A stretch of DNA of 47,757 nucleotides from Natrinema pallidum DSM 3751 (GCF_000337615.1 NZ_AOII01000022.1:1-47757), one strand, 5' to 3'; shown: positions 1 to 8,447, numbered from the stretch's first letter. Numbers and translations: made by a program. The notes: a model not told the origin generated them from the sequence alone.

Positions 1-91
1 CTGTCCTCCTGCGATTTCTGGGGGTAAACACATACAATTCCCCGATTTTGAACCTACTGTCCTCCTGCGATTTCTGGGGGTAAACACATAC
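1..91. repeat. Two direct copies of a 35-bp repeat (56-bp period)
   Basis: The 35 bases at 1-35 recur without a mismatch at 57-91, separated by a 21-base AT-richer spacer. Each copy begins CTGTCCTCCTGCGATTTCTG and ends GGGGGTAAACACATAC. The second copy ends 10 bases before the start codon of the DUF7344 gene, so the repeat lies where its promoter or operator should be. The window begins exactly at the first copy, so more copies may lie upstream. Two copies are not enough for a CRISPR array, and the spacer is short. Confidence 0.85.
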
Positions 92-101
92 GATATATGT
101 A

Positions 102-464
102 ATGGAAAATCATCACACCACCCCCGATTTGTTCGCCCTCCGGACGGCGGCCGATGACGTCCCGATTGACGACGTACTCCGTCTTCTCGGGCGGTTTCAC
201 GCTCGAAACGCGATCGTCTATCTCTCCGATCACTCGACGGTGACGGTCGACGAACTCGCCGACGTACTCGCGGCCACAGCGGCGACTAACGACGAGACGA
301 TCGCGACGCCATCGGACCGCGACCGGATTCGAATCCGGCTCTACCACTCGATCCTCCCGCGACTCGCCGATCTGGGGTTCATCACGTTCGACAGCGAAAC
401 GAACACCGTGACCGAGACATCGATTCCGGACGCGGTCACCGCCGCGTTGCGGGTCGACGACTGA
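102..464 (+). CDS. DUF7344-type winged-helix domain protein
   Basis: A 120-residue soluble protein. Residues about 25-50 (LLGRFHARNAIVYLSD) and 78-105 (RIRLYHSILPRLADLGFI) give the helix pattern of the small haloarchaeal winged-helix domain usually named DUF7344: a helix starting LL..RR.R.v, a DELA recognition helix, then LYH..LP.L...G and a beta wing. The family is presumed to bind DNA; no function is shown by sequence. The stop is 5 bases before the next start, so it is probably co-transcribed with the DICT-domain sensor, a plausible sensor and DNA-binding pair. The promoter probably lies in the 35-bp repeat. A TATATA at 93-98 is too close to the start to serve it. Confidence 0.75.
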   Translation: MENHHTTPDLFALRTAADDVPIDDVLRLLGRFHARNAIVYLSDHSTVTVDELADVLAATAATNDETIATPSDRDRIRIRLYHSILPRLADLGFITFDSETNTVTETSIPDAVTAALRVDD

Positions 465-469
465 CCGAC

Positions 470-1201
470 ATGCACTCGCTTCGAGACGCTTTCGAGAGCG
501 TCGACCGACGACGGAAGACGCTCGAGATCTACACCGACGAGGAGTCGGTCATCGCGGAACTCCGACAGCAGTTCGAGACGCGGAACGTCGACGTGACCCA
601 CCGGTCACTGGGGACGATCGACGAGATGGGGTTCGTGATCGTCCGGGATGGCGACGGGGAGTTCCGGGGTGCGCTGGGTCTCGATCAGTTCGAGGCGATC
701 CTCTCGCCCGACATCCATCCGCCGTGGGAACTCGCCGAGCGGGACCTCGATAGCGCGACCCTGTTCAGTTTCCTCGAGAACACGCTGTTTTCGTCGTACG
801 ATCGCCGGCAGATGGTGGCCACGTCACGGGAGATCGAAGAACGGGCGTGGCGCGTCGGAACGGGGCGGCTGTACGCCGGCTTCCAGCGGCCGGCAGCGCT
901 CCGTGCACAGACTGACGTGTACAAGCGGTTCGGCGAGCACGACTCGCTCGCCGTGATCGTGTTCCTCGACGGGGAGTACGAAGGGGTGCTTACCGACGAC
1001 GTAACGGTCGTCACGGACGCCAATGGCGACTTCGACGCGTTCTGGTTCGTGGTGTTCGACGGCGGCGGGACCGATCAACACCGCTGTGCGTTGGTCGCCG
1101 AAGAACGCGACCCAGGGCAGTACTACGGCTTCTGGACGTATGACCCGAGACTCGTCGGCGATCTGGTCGCCTATCTCGAGGCGGCGTCCGACGGCCGATG
1201 A
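470..1201 (+). CDS. DICT sensory domain-containing protein
   Basis: A 243-residue protein with no signal peptide or membrane segment. The motif series SLRDAFESVDRRRKTLEIYT near the N-terminus, RDGDGEFRGALGLDQFEAIL at about 58-77, a DRRQMVATSREIEERAWRVG segment and RLYAGFQRP at about 133-141 is typical of haloarchaeal proteins carrying the DICT domain, named for its association with diguanylate cyclases and two-component systems. In haloarchaea these often stand alone beside a small helix-turn-helix protein, as here. The ligand is unknown. It follows the DUF7344 gene by 5 bases and no separate promoter is evident, so both are probably one transcript. Confidence 0.75.
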   Translation: MHSLRDAFESVDRRRKTLEIYTDEESVIAELRQQFETRNVDVTHRSLGTIDEMGFVIVRDGDGEFRGALGLDQFEAILSPDIHPPWELAERDLDSATLFSFLENTLFSSYDRRQMVATSREIEERAWRVGTGRLYAGFQRPAALRAQTDVYKRFGEHDSLAVIVFLDGEYEGVLTDDVTVVTDANGDFDAFWFVVFDGGGTDQHRCALVAEERDPGQYYGFWTYDPRLVGDLVAYLEAASDGR

Positions 1202-1298
1202 CGCGCCCGTCGATCCGGCTTCCGTCTCGGCGTGCCGGCCCCGATAGTCGATCCGCTATCGTCGGCCGGGCCAGGGGACGAAACGGAACGCCCTGGGG

Positions 1299-1532
1299 CT
1301 ACTGGGTTGCGGTGCGAACGGCTCCGACGCGATAGAGGTCCTTCTCGAGTCCATCCCCGTCGCAGTCGTCGTTCGGACACTCGTAGTGCCAGCCATCCTC
1401 GGTCGCCGCGCCTTCCTGGAATCGCTCCCCGCATACCTCACAGAGGAGTTGTCCGTTTGTACACGTATCCCGGTGTAATTCGAGGGCGAGTTCGGTCTGG
1501 AACGACTGGTTGCAGTTACGACAGGTGTGCAT
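1299..1532 (-). CDS. Small zinc-finger protein (HVO_2901-like)
   Basis: A 77-residue protein with two zinc-binding halves. The first, CRNC(N)xSFQTELALELHRDTC, is a C2H2-like finger (CxxC...HxxxxC). The second, CEVCGERF...CPNDDCDG, is a CxxC...CxxxxC ribbon. This matches a small zinc-finger family found widely in haloarchaea (HVO_2901 type). I chose the internal ATG at 1532 (MHTCRNC) because the conserved protein begins there and a TATA-like AATAAAAG lies at about 1572-1580 upstream on this strand. Role unknown; nucleic-acid or protein binding is likely. Confidence 0.7.
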   Translation of the reverse strand: MHTCRNCNQSFQTELALELHRDTCTNGQLLCEVCGERFQEGAATEDGWHYECPNDDCDGDGLEKDLYRVGAVRTATQ

Positions 1533-1830
1533 AGTTCGTCTGACGCGAGCATTCGCCAAAACTGCTTGGGTTCTTTTATTCCGCTCGATTTCGGGCTGAT
1601 TCGGCGGCTCTGTCCGGATTTGCCGACGACGGGTCGGGAAAAAAGACAGCCCGAACGGAGTGTTTACTCGGCCTCGAGTATTCCGTGTGCTGGGAGATCA
1701 GCCGAACGGCGGGCTCGGAACACCACCGCCCGATTGATTGTCAGGTAGCTAGTAGGTCGGCCGTCAGCCGGTCGCTTCTGACGGGACCGATTTCCCCTGA
1801 CTGATTTATGTTCACCGGTTCAATGGCCGA

Positions 1831-2910
1831 ATGATGAACTCGCTTGTCATCGGTGGACGGCTGTTCGCGGGCATAGTGCTCATTCTGGCGAACGCCTTCT
1901 TCGTCGCAATCGAGTTCGCGCTGACGCGCGCTCGGCAGTTCTCCGAGGCGGAGTTCGTCGGTGACAACCCGAAACTCGAGCGGGCGTGGGCGATGACCGA
2001 CGACCTCGAACTCTATCTGACCACGTGCCAGGTCGGGATCACTGCCTCGAGCATCGCCGTCGGGATCGTCGCCGAACCCGCGCTGGCCGCGATCTTCGAA
2101 CCGCTGTTCGAGAACACGGTACTGGCGACGATCGGCAGCGGCGCGATCCTCGCCTTCCTCATCATCAACCTCGTCCACTTGACCCACGGCGAGCAAACGC
2201 CGACGTATCTCGGCGTCGAGCGGTCGCGGCTGGTCTGTCGGTACGGCGCGACGCCCCTGTACTGGTTCTACCGGCTCATCTCGCCGGTCATCGCGCTCGG
2301 CGACGGCATCGCGAAACTGACCCTCAAGCTCTTCGGGATCGAAATGACCGGCGCGTGGCTCGAGACCGAGGAGGACGTCATCGAGTCCCGCGCCGACCTG
2401 CGGAACCGGCTTGGCTCGATCCTCGAAGAGGGCGATCTCTCCGAGGAACGTCGCGAAGAGGTGATGAACGCGTTCCAGATCGGAGAACAGTCCATCAGCG
2501 AACTGATGGTGCCCTCCGAGGAGATCGTCGCGCTCTCGACCGACGCCGACCCCGAGGAGAACGTCCGGAAGATGGAGGAGCGCCCCCAGACCCGCTATCC
2601 GCTGGTCGGCGGCGAACTGACGGACTTCCGTGGCATCCTCTACACGCCGGTCCTCGTCAGACACCGCCAGGAGTTGGCCGACGGCACCGTCGACTTCGAG
2701 GAGTTGGCGGCACCGCCGATGACGCTCTCGCCCGACACGGACGTCAGCGACGCGGTCGACCAGTTCCAGACCGAAAAGCAGGAACTCGCCTTGGTGATCG
2801 AGGATGGCACCGTCGTCGGCCTCGTCACCGTGACCGACCTGCTCGAGGCGGTGATGGGCGACATCGAGGACCCACTCGACGGCGCACAACTCGAACCCGT
2901 CGATCGCTGA
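1831..2910 (+). CDS. CNNM-domain membrane protein with CBS pair (CorC/HlyC type)
   Basis: A 359-residue membrane protein. Residues 1-180 form a CNNM domain with hydrophobic spans at about 5-28, 70-95 and 100-125 and the conserved stretch NAFFVAIEFALTRAR. After a linker, two CBS motifs (SISELMVPSEEIVALS, about 225-290; PMTLSPDTDVSDAVDQFQ, about 300-345) would bind adenine nucleotides. The C-terminal transporter-associated domain of longer CorC/HlyC proteins is missing. Relatives act in magnesium or other divalent cation export, so a metal homeostasis role is an inference. TTTATG at 1804-1809 is 25 bases before the ATG, giving a leaderless transcript. The second Met (1834) is an alternative start. 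Confidence 0.88.
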   Translation: MMNSLVIGGRLFAGIVLILANAFFVAIEFALTRARQFSEAEFVGDNPKLERAWAMTDDLELYLTTCQVGITASSIAVGIVAEPALAAIFEPLFENTVLATIGSGAILAFLIINLVHLTHGEQTPTYLGVERSRLVCRYGATPLYWFYRLISPVIALGDGIAKLTLKLFGIEMTGAWLETEEDVIESRADLRNRLGSILEEGDLSEERREEVMNAFQIGEQSISELMVPSEEIVALSTDADPEENVRKMEERPQTRYPLVGGELTDFRGILYTPVLVRHRQELADGTVDFEELAAPPMTLSPDTDVSDAVDQFQTEKQELALVIEDGTVVGLVTVTDLLEAVMGDIEDPLDGAQLEPVDR

Positions 2911-2955
2911 CCGACGCGTCGGTCTCGACGGATCAACACCGAACCCGTGGCCGTC

Positions 2956-4371
2956 TCAGTCGTCCTGTCCGAGGATACCGCGCTCGGCCATCTTGCGGGG
3001 ATCGAGGACCTCGTCGGCCTCCGCCTCGTCGAGATAGCCCTTCTCGAGGACCACTTCCCGAACGGTCTTGTCCTCCTTGAGCGCGGTCTTTGCGACCTCG
3101 CTTGCCTTGTCGTAGCCGATGTGGACGTTCAGCGAGGTGGCCATCGCCATCGACTGCTCGACGCGCTCTTCGCAATACTCCACGTTGGCCTCGAGTTCGC
3201 GGACGAACCGCTCGGCGAAGACCTGACTCGCGTTCGAGATCAGTTCGGCCGACTCGAGGAAGTTGTGCGCGAGCACGGGTTTGTAGAGGTTGAGGTCGAT
3301 CTGGCCCTCGGCCGCGCCGGCGGAGACGGCGGCGTCGTTGCCGACGACCTGTTTGTGGACCTGGTTGACCGCCTCGGCGACGACCGGGTTGATCTTGCCG
3401 GGCATGATCGAGGAGCCGGGCTGGTTCTCGGGCTGTTCGATCTCGCCGAGGCCGTTGCGCGGACCGGAGGCCAGCAGTCGGAGGTCGTTTGCGATCTTGT
3501 TCAGCGAGCCCGCCACCGTTCGGAGCGCGCCGTGGGCCTCGCTCATCGCGTCGTGGGCGGCCTGGGCCTCGAAGTGGTTGTCGGCCTCGCGGAACTGGAC
3601 GCCGGTCTCCTTCGTGATGTACTCGGCGGCGCGGCCGGGGAACTCCTCGTGTGTATTGAGACCGGTCCCAGTCGCGGTCCCGCCCAGCGCGAGTTCGCCG
3701 AGGTGGTCACGTACCTGGTCGACGCGGGCCAGCCCCTTCTCGACCTGCGTGCGGTAGCCGCTGAACTCCTGGCCCAGCGTAACCGGGGTCGCGTCCTGCA
3801 GGTGCGTGCGGCCGGTCTTGACGACGTCGTCGAACTCCTCCTCTTTCGCCTCTAAGGCCTCGCGGAGCGTGTCGAGCGCCGGAATGACGTCTTTCTCCAC
3901 CGCTTCGAGCGAGGCGACGTGCATCGCGGTCGGGATGACGTCGTTGGACGACTGGCCGTAGTTGACGTGGTCGTTGGGGTGGACGACGCGGTCGCCGATC
4001 TCCGAGCCCATGAGTTCGGCGGCGCGGTTGGCGATGACCTCGTTGGCGTTCATGTTCGAGGAGGTCCCCGAACCGGTCTGGAAGATATCGACCGGGAACT
4101 GGTCGTCGTGCTTGCCGGCGATGACCTCGTCGGCGGCCTCGATGATGGCCTCGGCGACGTCGTCGTCGACGAGCCCGAGGTCGCGGTTGGCCTGCGCGGC
4201 GGCCTTCTTGACGACGCCCAGTCCGCGGACGAACCGCCGGCTGAACGTGATCCCCGAGATGGGGAAGTTCTGGATCGCACGTTGGGTCTGTGCTCCCCAG
4301 TAGGCGTCGGCCGGGACCTGCATCTCGCCGAGGCTGTCCTCCTCGAGTCGGTAATCGTCTCCGTCTGCCAT
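2956..4371 (-). CDS. fumC: Class II fumarate hydratase
   Basis: A 471-residue enzyme, the usual length for class II fumarase, which interconverts fumarate and malate in the citric acid cycle. It has the superfamily signature GSSIMPGKINP (signature serine loop), the SSNDVIPTAMH block, the GRTHLQDATPVTLGQE block carrying the active-site histidine, and the N-terminal GEMQVPADAYWGAQTQRA. I chose the ATG at 4371 because conservation starts a few residues later. A TATA-like TTTTACG about 25 bases upstream lies inside the end of the preceding PH-domain gene, so fumC may have its own leaderless promoter as well as read-through. Confidence 0.97.
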   Translation of the reverse strand: MADGDDYRLEEDSLGEMQVPADAYWGAQTQRAIQNFPISGITFSRRFVRGLGVVKKAAAQANRDLGLVDDDVAEAIIEAADEVIAGKHDDQFPVDIFQTGSGTSSNMNANEVIANRAAELMGSEIGDRVVHPNDHVNYGQSSNDVIPTAMHVASLEAVEKDVIPALDTLREALEAKEEEFDDVVKTGRTHLQDATPVTLGQEFSGYRTQVEKGLARVDQVRDHLGELALGGTATGTGLNTHEEFPGRAAEYITKETGVQFREADNHFEAQAAHDAMSEAHGALRTVAGSLNKIANDLRLLASGPRNGLGEIEQPENQPGSSIMPGKINPVVAEAVNQVHKQVVGNDAAVSAGAAEGQIDLNLYKPVLAHNFLESAELISNASQVFAERFVRELEANVEYCEERVEQSMAMATSLNVHIGYDKASEVAKTALKEDKTVREVVLEKGYLDEAEADEVLDPRKMAERGILGQDD

Positions 4372-4391
4372 ACGCGGAGCCTCGGGGCCGG

Positions 4392-6002
4392 TCACGTAAA
4401 ATCCACCGAAAGCCCGATATCGTCCGTCCGAGCGCGGTCGCGCAGCGCTGACTGAAGCCGTTCTCGGCCCGTGCCGTGGATCTCGCGGGCCGTCTCGAGG
4501 TCGATGTCGTAGATCGTCGGCGTTCCCCAAACGAAGGTCCGCGAACTGGCGGTATCGACGGTCAGCGACGCCAGCTCGAGCCGCCGCTGGAAGACGGATC
4601 GCCGCGTCGCGACCGTTTGAATCCGGTAGTAGGGAATCACGGTCGTCCGGCGCTTCCAGAAGCCGGTCCGGATCACGAGGTGGTCGTCACCCACGACGTA
4701 GCCCAGGTTGGCGTACCGCAGGTGGGCCGCGGGCGGCACTGCGACGAAGACGACCGCCGCGAGATACCAGCGCTCGAGGGCCGAGACCCGTGCAAGCCCG
4801 AACGCGGCGGCGACGACGACGCATCCGATCAGGGCATAGCGGACGAGGTACCGTCGCCGCGCAAGCGGTGGCGGGCTTTGGAATCGCGACGGCTTGGCAC
4901 CGGTAAGGTTCTCCGCGAACCGAGAGACGCGATCGCGTCGAGCCATCGGAACCGTCGCCTGGCTGCCGTCACCGCTGTCGGGTCCGTAACCCGCCGTCTC
5001 GACCCAGAGGCCGGCGTAACCGAGCAGTCGCTGGAGCGGGTTCTCGGCGATCGTGACCGACTGGACCTTGTCCGCGGGAATGGAGCCGCTGTATCGCTGA
5101 AGCAGCCCGCGCTCGTAGACGAAGTCGTCACCCGCGCGTCCGAGACGGAACCCGTAATAGCTCGCGATCGTATAGACCGCGCTCGAGACGTACGTGAAAA
5201 CCGACCACTGGACGAGCGAGACCGCGATCAATACGAGCAGCGGCCCGACTGCCGCTCCCTCGAGCGTCGCCGGACCGCCGAAGGGGCGCGCGGCGTCGAA
5301 CACGAATGCGGGCACGAGGTTCGTCCCCGAATCGGCGTCGGTCAGGAACAACACCAGTACGAGCGGGAAGACCGCCGCCCCCCACCGAAACGACGAGAGG
5401 GCGTAGAGCAGCAGTTCCCCGGCCTCGAGTTCGAACAACTGGGTCGGTGCGGTCCCGTCTTCCGACCGGTCGCGGCGGGTGGATGCGGCGGGGGAAGCGG
5501 GAACCGACTCGGCGGCGGATGCCGGTCGGTCGGCGTCGGAATCGGCGGTCGACTCCGCTGTCGCGGCCGTCAGTCGGCGAATCTCCGCTCGAATCCAGTC
5601 GGCCTCGTCATCGCTGACGAAGCGGAGCGTCGCCTCGGTGTCACCGCCGCCGGCGGTCTCGATCGAGACGACGGCGACACCGAGCACCCGCTGGAGGAGA
5701 CCCTGCGAGACGTCGACGTTCTGAATCCGCCGATAGGGGATCTCCCGGGATCGGCGAGAGAACACCCCCGAGGAGACGTCGACGGTATCGGCCGTCACTG
5801 CGTAGCCAAATCGGTAGTAGTGGGCGAGGCCGTACCCCGCGCCGGCGACGAAGCCGATCGGGGCCAGCCAGAACACCCAGCCGATAGCGACGAAATCGAC
5901 GACGCTCGCCGAGATCATGACGAAGAAAAACGGCATGGAGAAACCGGTAACGCCGCGCTGGAGAGCCAGCATCACTCCACTCAGTGGGTGTAAGCGCTTC
6001 AT
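4392..6002 (-). CDS. Membrane protein with three bacterial-type PH domains (YdbT-like)
   Basis: A 536-residue polytopic protein. It begins MKRLHPLSGVMLALQRG and has repeated pairs of membrane spans each followed by a bPH2 (PF03703-type) domain. The three domains carry the same core of I-P-Y/A-x-R/K-I/V-Q followed by LQR.LG: IPYRRIQNVDVSQGLLQRVLG, IPADKVQSVTIAENPLQRLLG and IPYYRIQTVATRRSVFQRRL. A low-complexity Asp/Ala/Ser insert (about 135-170) separates the first two repeats. Such proteins (YdbS/YdbT in Bacillus) are linked to envelope stress and antimicrobial peptide resistance; the role in haloarchaea is unknown. The start is one base past the stop of the upstream smaller PH gene, so they form an operon. 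Confidence 0.85.
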   Translation of the reverse strand: MKRLHPLSGVMLALQRGVTGFSMPFFFVMISASVVDFVAIGWVFWLAPIGFVAGAGYGLAHYYRFGYAVTADTVDVSSGVFSRRSREIPYRRIQNVDVSQGLLQRVLGVAVVSIETAGGGDTEATLRFVSDDEADWIRAEIRRLTAATAESTADSDADRPASAAESVPASPAASTRRDRSEDGTAPTQLFELEAGELLLYALSSFRWGAAVFPLVLVLFLTDADSGTNLVPAFVFDAARPFGGPATLEGAAVGPLLVLIAVSLVQWSVFTYVSSAVYTIASYYGFRLGRAGDDFVYERGLLQRYSGSIPADKVQSVTIAENPLQRLLGYAGLWVETAGYGPDSGDGSQATVPMARRDRVSRFAENLTGAKPSRFQSPPPLARRRYLVRYALIGCVVVAAAFGLARVSALERWYLAAVVFVAVPPAAHLRYANLGYVVGDDHLVIRTGFWKRRTTVIPYYRIQTVATRRSVFQRRLELASLTVDTASSRTFVWGTPTIYDIDLETAREIHGTGRERLQSALRDRARTDDIGLSVDFT

Positions 6003-6003
6003 G

Positions 6004-6454
6004 TTAGACGGCGTCCTCGGCCTCGCTCTCGATCGCCAGTTCACGGAGAGTTTCCTGCAAGCTTCGGGCCCGATCCGGCGTCAAGCCCGGAATCCGAACG
6101 TCGGCGTTCCGGGAGCCGGCCGTATAGACCACGACGCTCGAGAGCCCGAGGACACGCTCGATCGGCCCGAACTGCGTGTCGACGTGCTGGACACGGACGA
6201 ACGGGACCGCGGTCTCGACGACGGTGACGACGCCCCGCTCGAGGTAGAGGGCGTCGTCCTGGAGTTCGAACCGCCAGCCCTGATAGCGGCGAACGGCGTA
6301 GGCGACGACGAGGGCGAGCGTGAGCGCGACGACGATCCCGATCGCGACCGTGGGGACGGTGAGCCGCCACTGGTCGAGGACGACCAGTGCGACGGCGAGG
6401 ACGACCGCCGCGAGCGATCCAGAGCAACCGGATGCGGGGATGAAGCGACTCCAT
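6004..6454 (-). CDS. Small PH-domain membrane protein (YdbS-like), apparent N-terminal frameshift
   Basis: The C-terminal 130 residues are a clear bPH2 domain after two membrane spans (LYLERGVVTVVETAVPFVRV, HVDTQFGPIERVLGLSSVVV, TAGSRNADVRIPGLTPDRAR). The open frame continues upstream to a GTG at 6525, but that N-terminus does not resemble the family. In another frame, the ATG at 6454 starts MESLHPRIRLLWIAR, the expected family N-terminus, and CTTTATCC at 6478-6485 lies about 28 bases before it, the normal leaderless spacing; the GTG lies upstream of that promoter. One extra G or C at about 6404-6414 would explain the switch. This is either a recent frameshift or a sequence error. If the frame is read as it stands, the protein is 173 residues (6004-6525). 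Confidence 0.7.
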
Positions 6455-6477
6455 GCCCATATCCTGTCAATCCACGT

Positions 6478-6485
6478 GGATAAAG
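6478..6485 (-). promoter_or_regulatory. TATA-like box of the PH-domain operon
   Basis: CTTTATCC on the minus strand, about 28 bases before the ATG at 6454. It decides the start of the frameshifted YdbS-like gene, because a GTG start at 6525 would lie upstream of this promoter. Confidence 0.55.
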
Positions 6486-6571
6486 CTACGGTTCCGAGCG
6501 GTCGGACGGTGTCATCATCGGTCACGTTACCGACGAGCGCCGTCTCGAGGACGGCGCGAAACCGATCCGCA

Positions 6572-6829
6572 CTACTGCTCGTCGAGGTCGGCGTACTCCG
6601 CGGGCGTGTACGTCGAGAGTTCCAGGGCGTGGATGTCGGTCGTCATGTGATCGCCGAGCGCGTCGTAGACCCGTTCGTGTTGCTGGACGAGCGAGAGCCC
6701 ATCGAAGACCGGCGAGACGACCGTCGCAGCGAGGTGGTCATCGTCGTGTTCGTCGCGTGCGTGCGTGACCGTCGCCTCGCTGTCCTCGAGATTCGATTCG
6801 ATGACGTCCTCGACGGCTGCTGGTTCCAT
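6572..6829 (-). CDS. bolA: BolA family protein
   Basis: An 85-residue protein of the normal BolA length: N-terminal helix MEPAAVEDVIESNLEDSEAT, a THARDEHDDDHLAATVVSP strand region, then the BolA signature F-x-G-L-S-L-V-x-Q-H-x-x-V-Y and a C-terminal helix ending in the conserved ALELSTYTPAEY. BolA proteins work with monothiol glutaredoxins or in iron-sulfur and iron homeostasis. The start at 6829 is supported by a TATA-like ACTTTTGCC about 28 bases upstream. The NifU-type scaffold gene is next upstream on the same strand, which fits an iron-sulfur role, although each gene seems to have its own promoter. Confidence 0.9.
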   Translation of the reverse strand: MEPAAVEDVIESNLEDSEATVTHARDEHDDDHLAATVVSPVFDGLSLVQQHERVYDALGDHMTTDIHALELSTYTPAEYADLDEQ

Positions 6830-7009
6830 ACGAAGGGCATGCATCGCTCGTGGCAAAAGTACCGCGGTCGCGGCCAACGGCCAACAGGTCGTCGTCGGTG
6901 TCGTGCGACGGGGGCTGCCGTCAGTTCGCCGCGATCGAAACAGTCGTCGCGGGTCCCGTTCGGCCCGGAACCGGATCGAGTGCGGGACCCGAGACCGTGG
7001 GTCGGGGTT

Positions 7010-7336
7010 TCAGAACGGGGTGTCGGGCGGCACGTCGCGACCCGAGGACGCCTCGTCGGCGAGCCCCTCGAGACCGGTACTGACCGATACGTGGTCGATC
7101 GCGTCGATTTCGGACGGGAGACGCCGACGAATCGCCTGCGTCGTCATCGGGCTGACGCCACAGCCGCTGCAGGCACCGCTCAGGTTGATCGAGACGCGGC
7201 GCTCGTCCAGGTCGATCTCGGTGATCGACGAGTCGCCGCCGTGCATCTCGATCTGGGGGAAGTTTCGTCGGAGGAACAGCGACACGTCGTCGTGGACCGC
7301 GTCCTCGGGGGACTGCTCCGTGTCGGACTCGCTCAT
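7010..7336 (-). CDS. NifU C-terminal domain iron-sulfur protein
   Basis: A 108-residue NifU-like domain protein. After an acidic N-terminal tail and a helix (LFLRRNFPQIEMHGGD), the core carries INLSGACSGCGVSPMTTQ with the CxxC pair that binds or transfers an Fe-S cluster. The C-terminal 20 residues are a polar tail. It is comparable to the stand-alone NifU/Nfu proteins that carry clusters to target enzymes. TATATA at 7361-7366 lies about 28 bases before the ATG. Its neighbour bolA, in the same direction, has a related role. Confidence 0.9.
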   Translation of the reverse strand: MSESDTEQSPEDAVHDDVSLFLRRNFPQIEMHGGDSSITEIDLDERRVSINLSGACSGCGVSPMTTQAIRRRLPSEIDAIDHVSVSTGLEGLADEASSGRDVPPDTPF

Positions 7337-7466
7337 GAGGAAGACGAGGCACTGGAGCGATATATACTGTCGGGCGAACGCTCCCCCGACGGCGGCGACG
7401 GCGCGACTGCGAGCCGTCCGACACGATGGCGGCGACTTTATGCCGACGCGAGACGCCGTCCTCGAT

Positions 7467-7991
7467 ATGTCACTGGCAGCCGACACCCGTCGGGCGGTCG
7501 ACCGGCGGCCGTTCCTCCGGACCGCCCTGCGGGCCGGCGTCGTCAACTACACCGCCGCGGCTCGCTTTCTCCCGGTCGACGGCGAGACCGACGCCATTGC
7601 GACGGCGCTACGGCGATACGCCGACGAACTACCGGCGTACGAGACCGAATCGCGAGCCGTTCGCGTCCGGATGGAACGCGGGATCGGTCCACTCGAGGCC
7701 GATGCCGACGGAGCCGACGTGGACGGCGAATCCACCACACCGCTCGTTAGCGTCGGCGGTGTGGCGATCGGTCCCTCCGGCGGTGATCGCACCGCGATCG
7801 TCGCGACGGGGGATATCGATGCCGCCGCACTCGCCGACGTCCTAGCGCGACTTTCGGCCGACGGACTGGCAGCGACTGCGGCGGGCGTCGCCGACGGAAC
7901 GATGGTGGTCACGGTCGACCGCCTCGAGGGAGCCGACGCGCTGCGGGCGGTCGAAGACGCGCTCGAGCGAGCGGACGCTGACACGGCGTGA
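7467..7991 (+). CDS. DUF7523-like conserved haloarchaeal protein
   Basis: A 174-residue protein that begins MSLAADTRRAVDRRPFL and continues with RAGVVNYTAAARFL, a highly conserved opening in a haloarchaeal family of unknown function (I believe DUF7523). The C-terminal half (GVAIGPSGGDRTAIVATGDI and following) resembles ACT-like or ligand-sensing folds, but this is only an impression. The ATG at 7467 is preferred over an in-frame ATG at 7440 because ACTTTATGCC at 7434-7443 lies 28 bases before 7467 and overlaps the earlier ATG. The gene is divergent from the NifU-type gene. Confidence 0.65.
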   Translation: MSLAADTRRAVDRRPFLRTALRAGVVNYTAAARFLPVDGETDAIATALRRYADELPAYETESRAVRVRMERGIGPLEADADGADVDGESTTPLVSVGGVAIGPSGGDRTAIVATGDIDAAALADVLARLSADGLAATAAGVADGTMVVTVDRLEGADALRAVEDALERADADTA

Positions 7992-8042
7992 GAAACGGGG
8001 AGACGGATTCGAGCGCCAGAAGAGTGATCGAGATGCCCGTGC

Positions 8043-8447
8043 TCAGTGCTCGCTGCTATCGTACGCCTCGCTGAACGCCCATTCGCGACGGAGGAGTTCC
8101 TCGACGCCGTGCTCGAGGATGACATCACCGAGGATCGTCGCCCTGTAGTACGTATACAGCCCTTCGCTGTCACGTTCGGTCCGAACGCGTTTTTCGATAA
8201 GGCCCACGTCCCGGAGTTCGTTGAGATGGTAGTGGAGAGTGCTATCGTCGATCTCCATCATCGACTCGAGTTCCGTGGGGGTCAGTTCGTCGGTCCGGGA
8301 GAGTCGGTAGACGATCTCGAAACGGGTCCGGTTGCCGATCGCGGCCTGCATCTCGAGGTACTCCTCGAGGGAGAGCACGCTTTCCGCCGGGAGCAGATCG
8401 TCCGGATCGTCCGGGTCGTCGGCGACCCGCGTGTGTTTCGTCCCCAT
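8043..8447 (-). CDS. ArsR-type winged-helix transcriptional regulator
   Basis: A 134-residue regulator. After an acidic leader comes a winged helix: AIGNRTRFEIVYRLS, the helix pair ELTPTELESMMEIDDSTLHY with HLNELRDVGLIEKR, and a wing ending in LYTYYRATILGD. It lacks cysteine metal sites like those of metal-sensing ArsR proteins, so the signal is unknown. The ATG at 8447 is chosen over upstream in-frame codons because conservation starts soon after it. It is divergent from the DUF7509-like gene with 98 bases between; in haloarchaea these two families are often neighbours, so it may regulate that gene and itself. Confidence 0.85.
   Translation of the reverse strand: MGTKHTRVADDPDDPDDLLPAESVLSLEEYLEMQAAIGNRTRFEIVYRLSRTDELTPTELESMMEIDDSTLHYHLNELRDVGLIEKRVRTERDSEGLYTYYRATILGDVILEHGVEELLRREWAFSEAYDSSEH

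Noticed and set aside
1..91. CRISPR array
   Set aside because: Only two repeats and one 21-base spacer, no leader or cas genes.
93..98. TATATA as promoter for the DUF7344 gene
   Set aside because: Only about 6 bases from the start codon, too close for a TATA box; no later Met would fit.
1560..1800. Possible small gene between the zinc-finger and CNNM genes
   Set aside because: The plus frame from 1527 has poor GC3 and no family features; only promoters for the two flanking genes are seen.
1741..2889. Long open frame on the minus strand (382 codons)
   Set aside because: It is antisense to the CNNM/CBS gene, which has clear domains. GC-rich haloarchaeal genes commonly leave open antisense frames.
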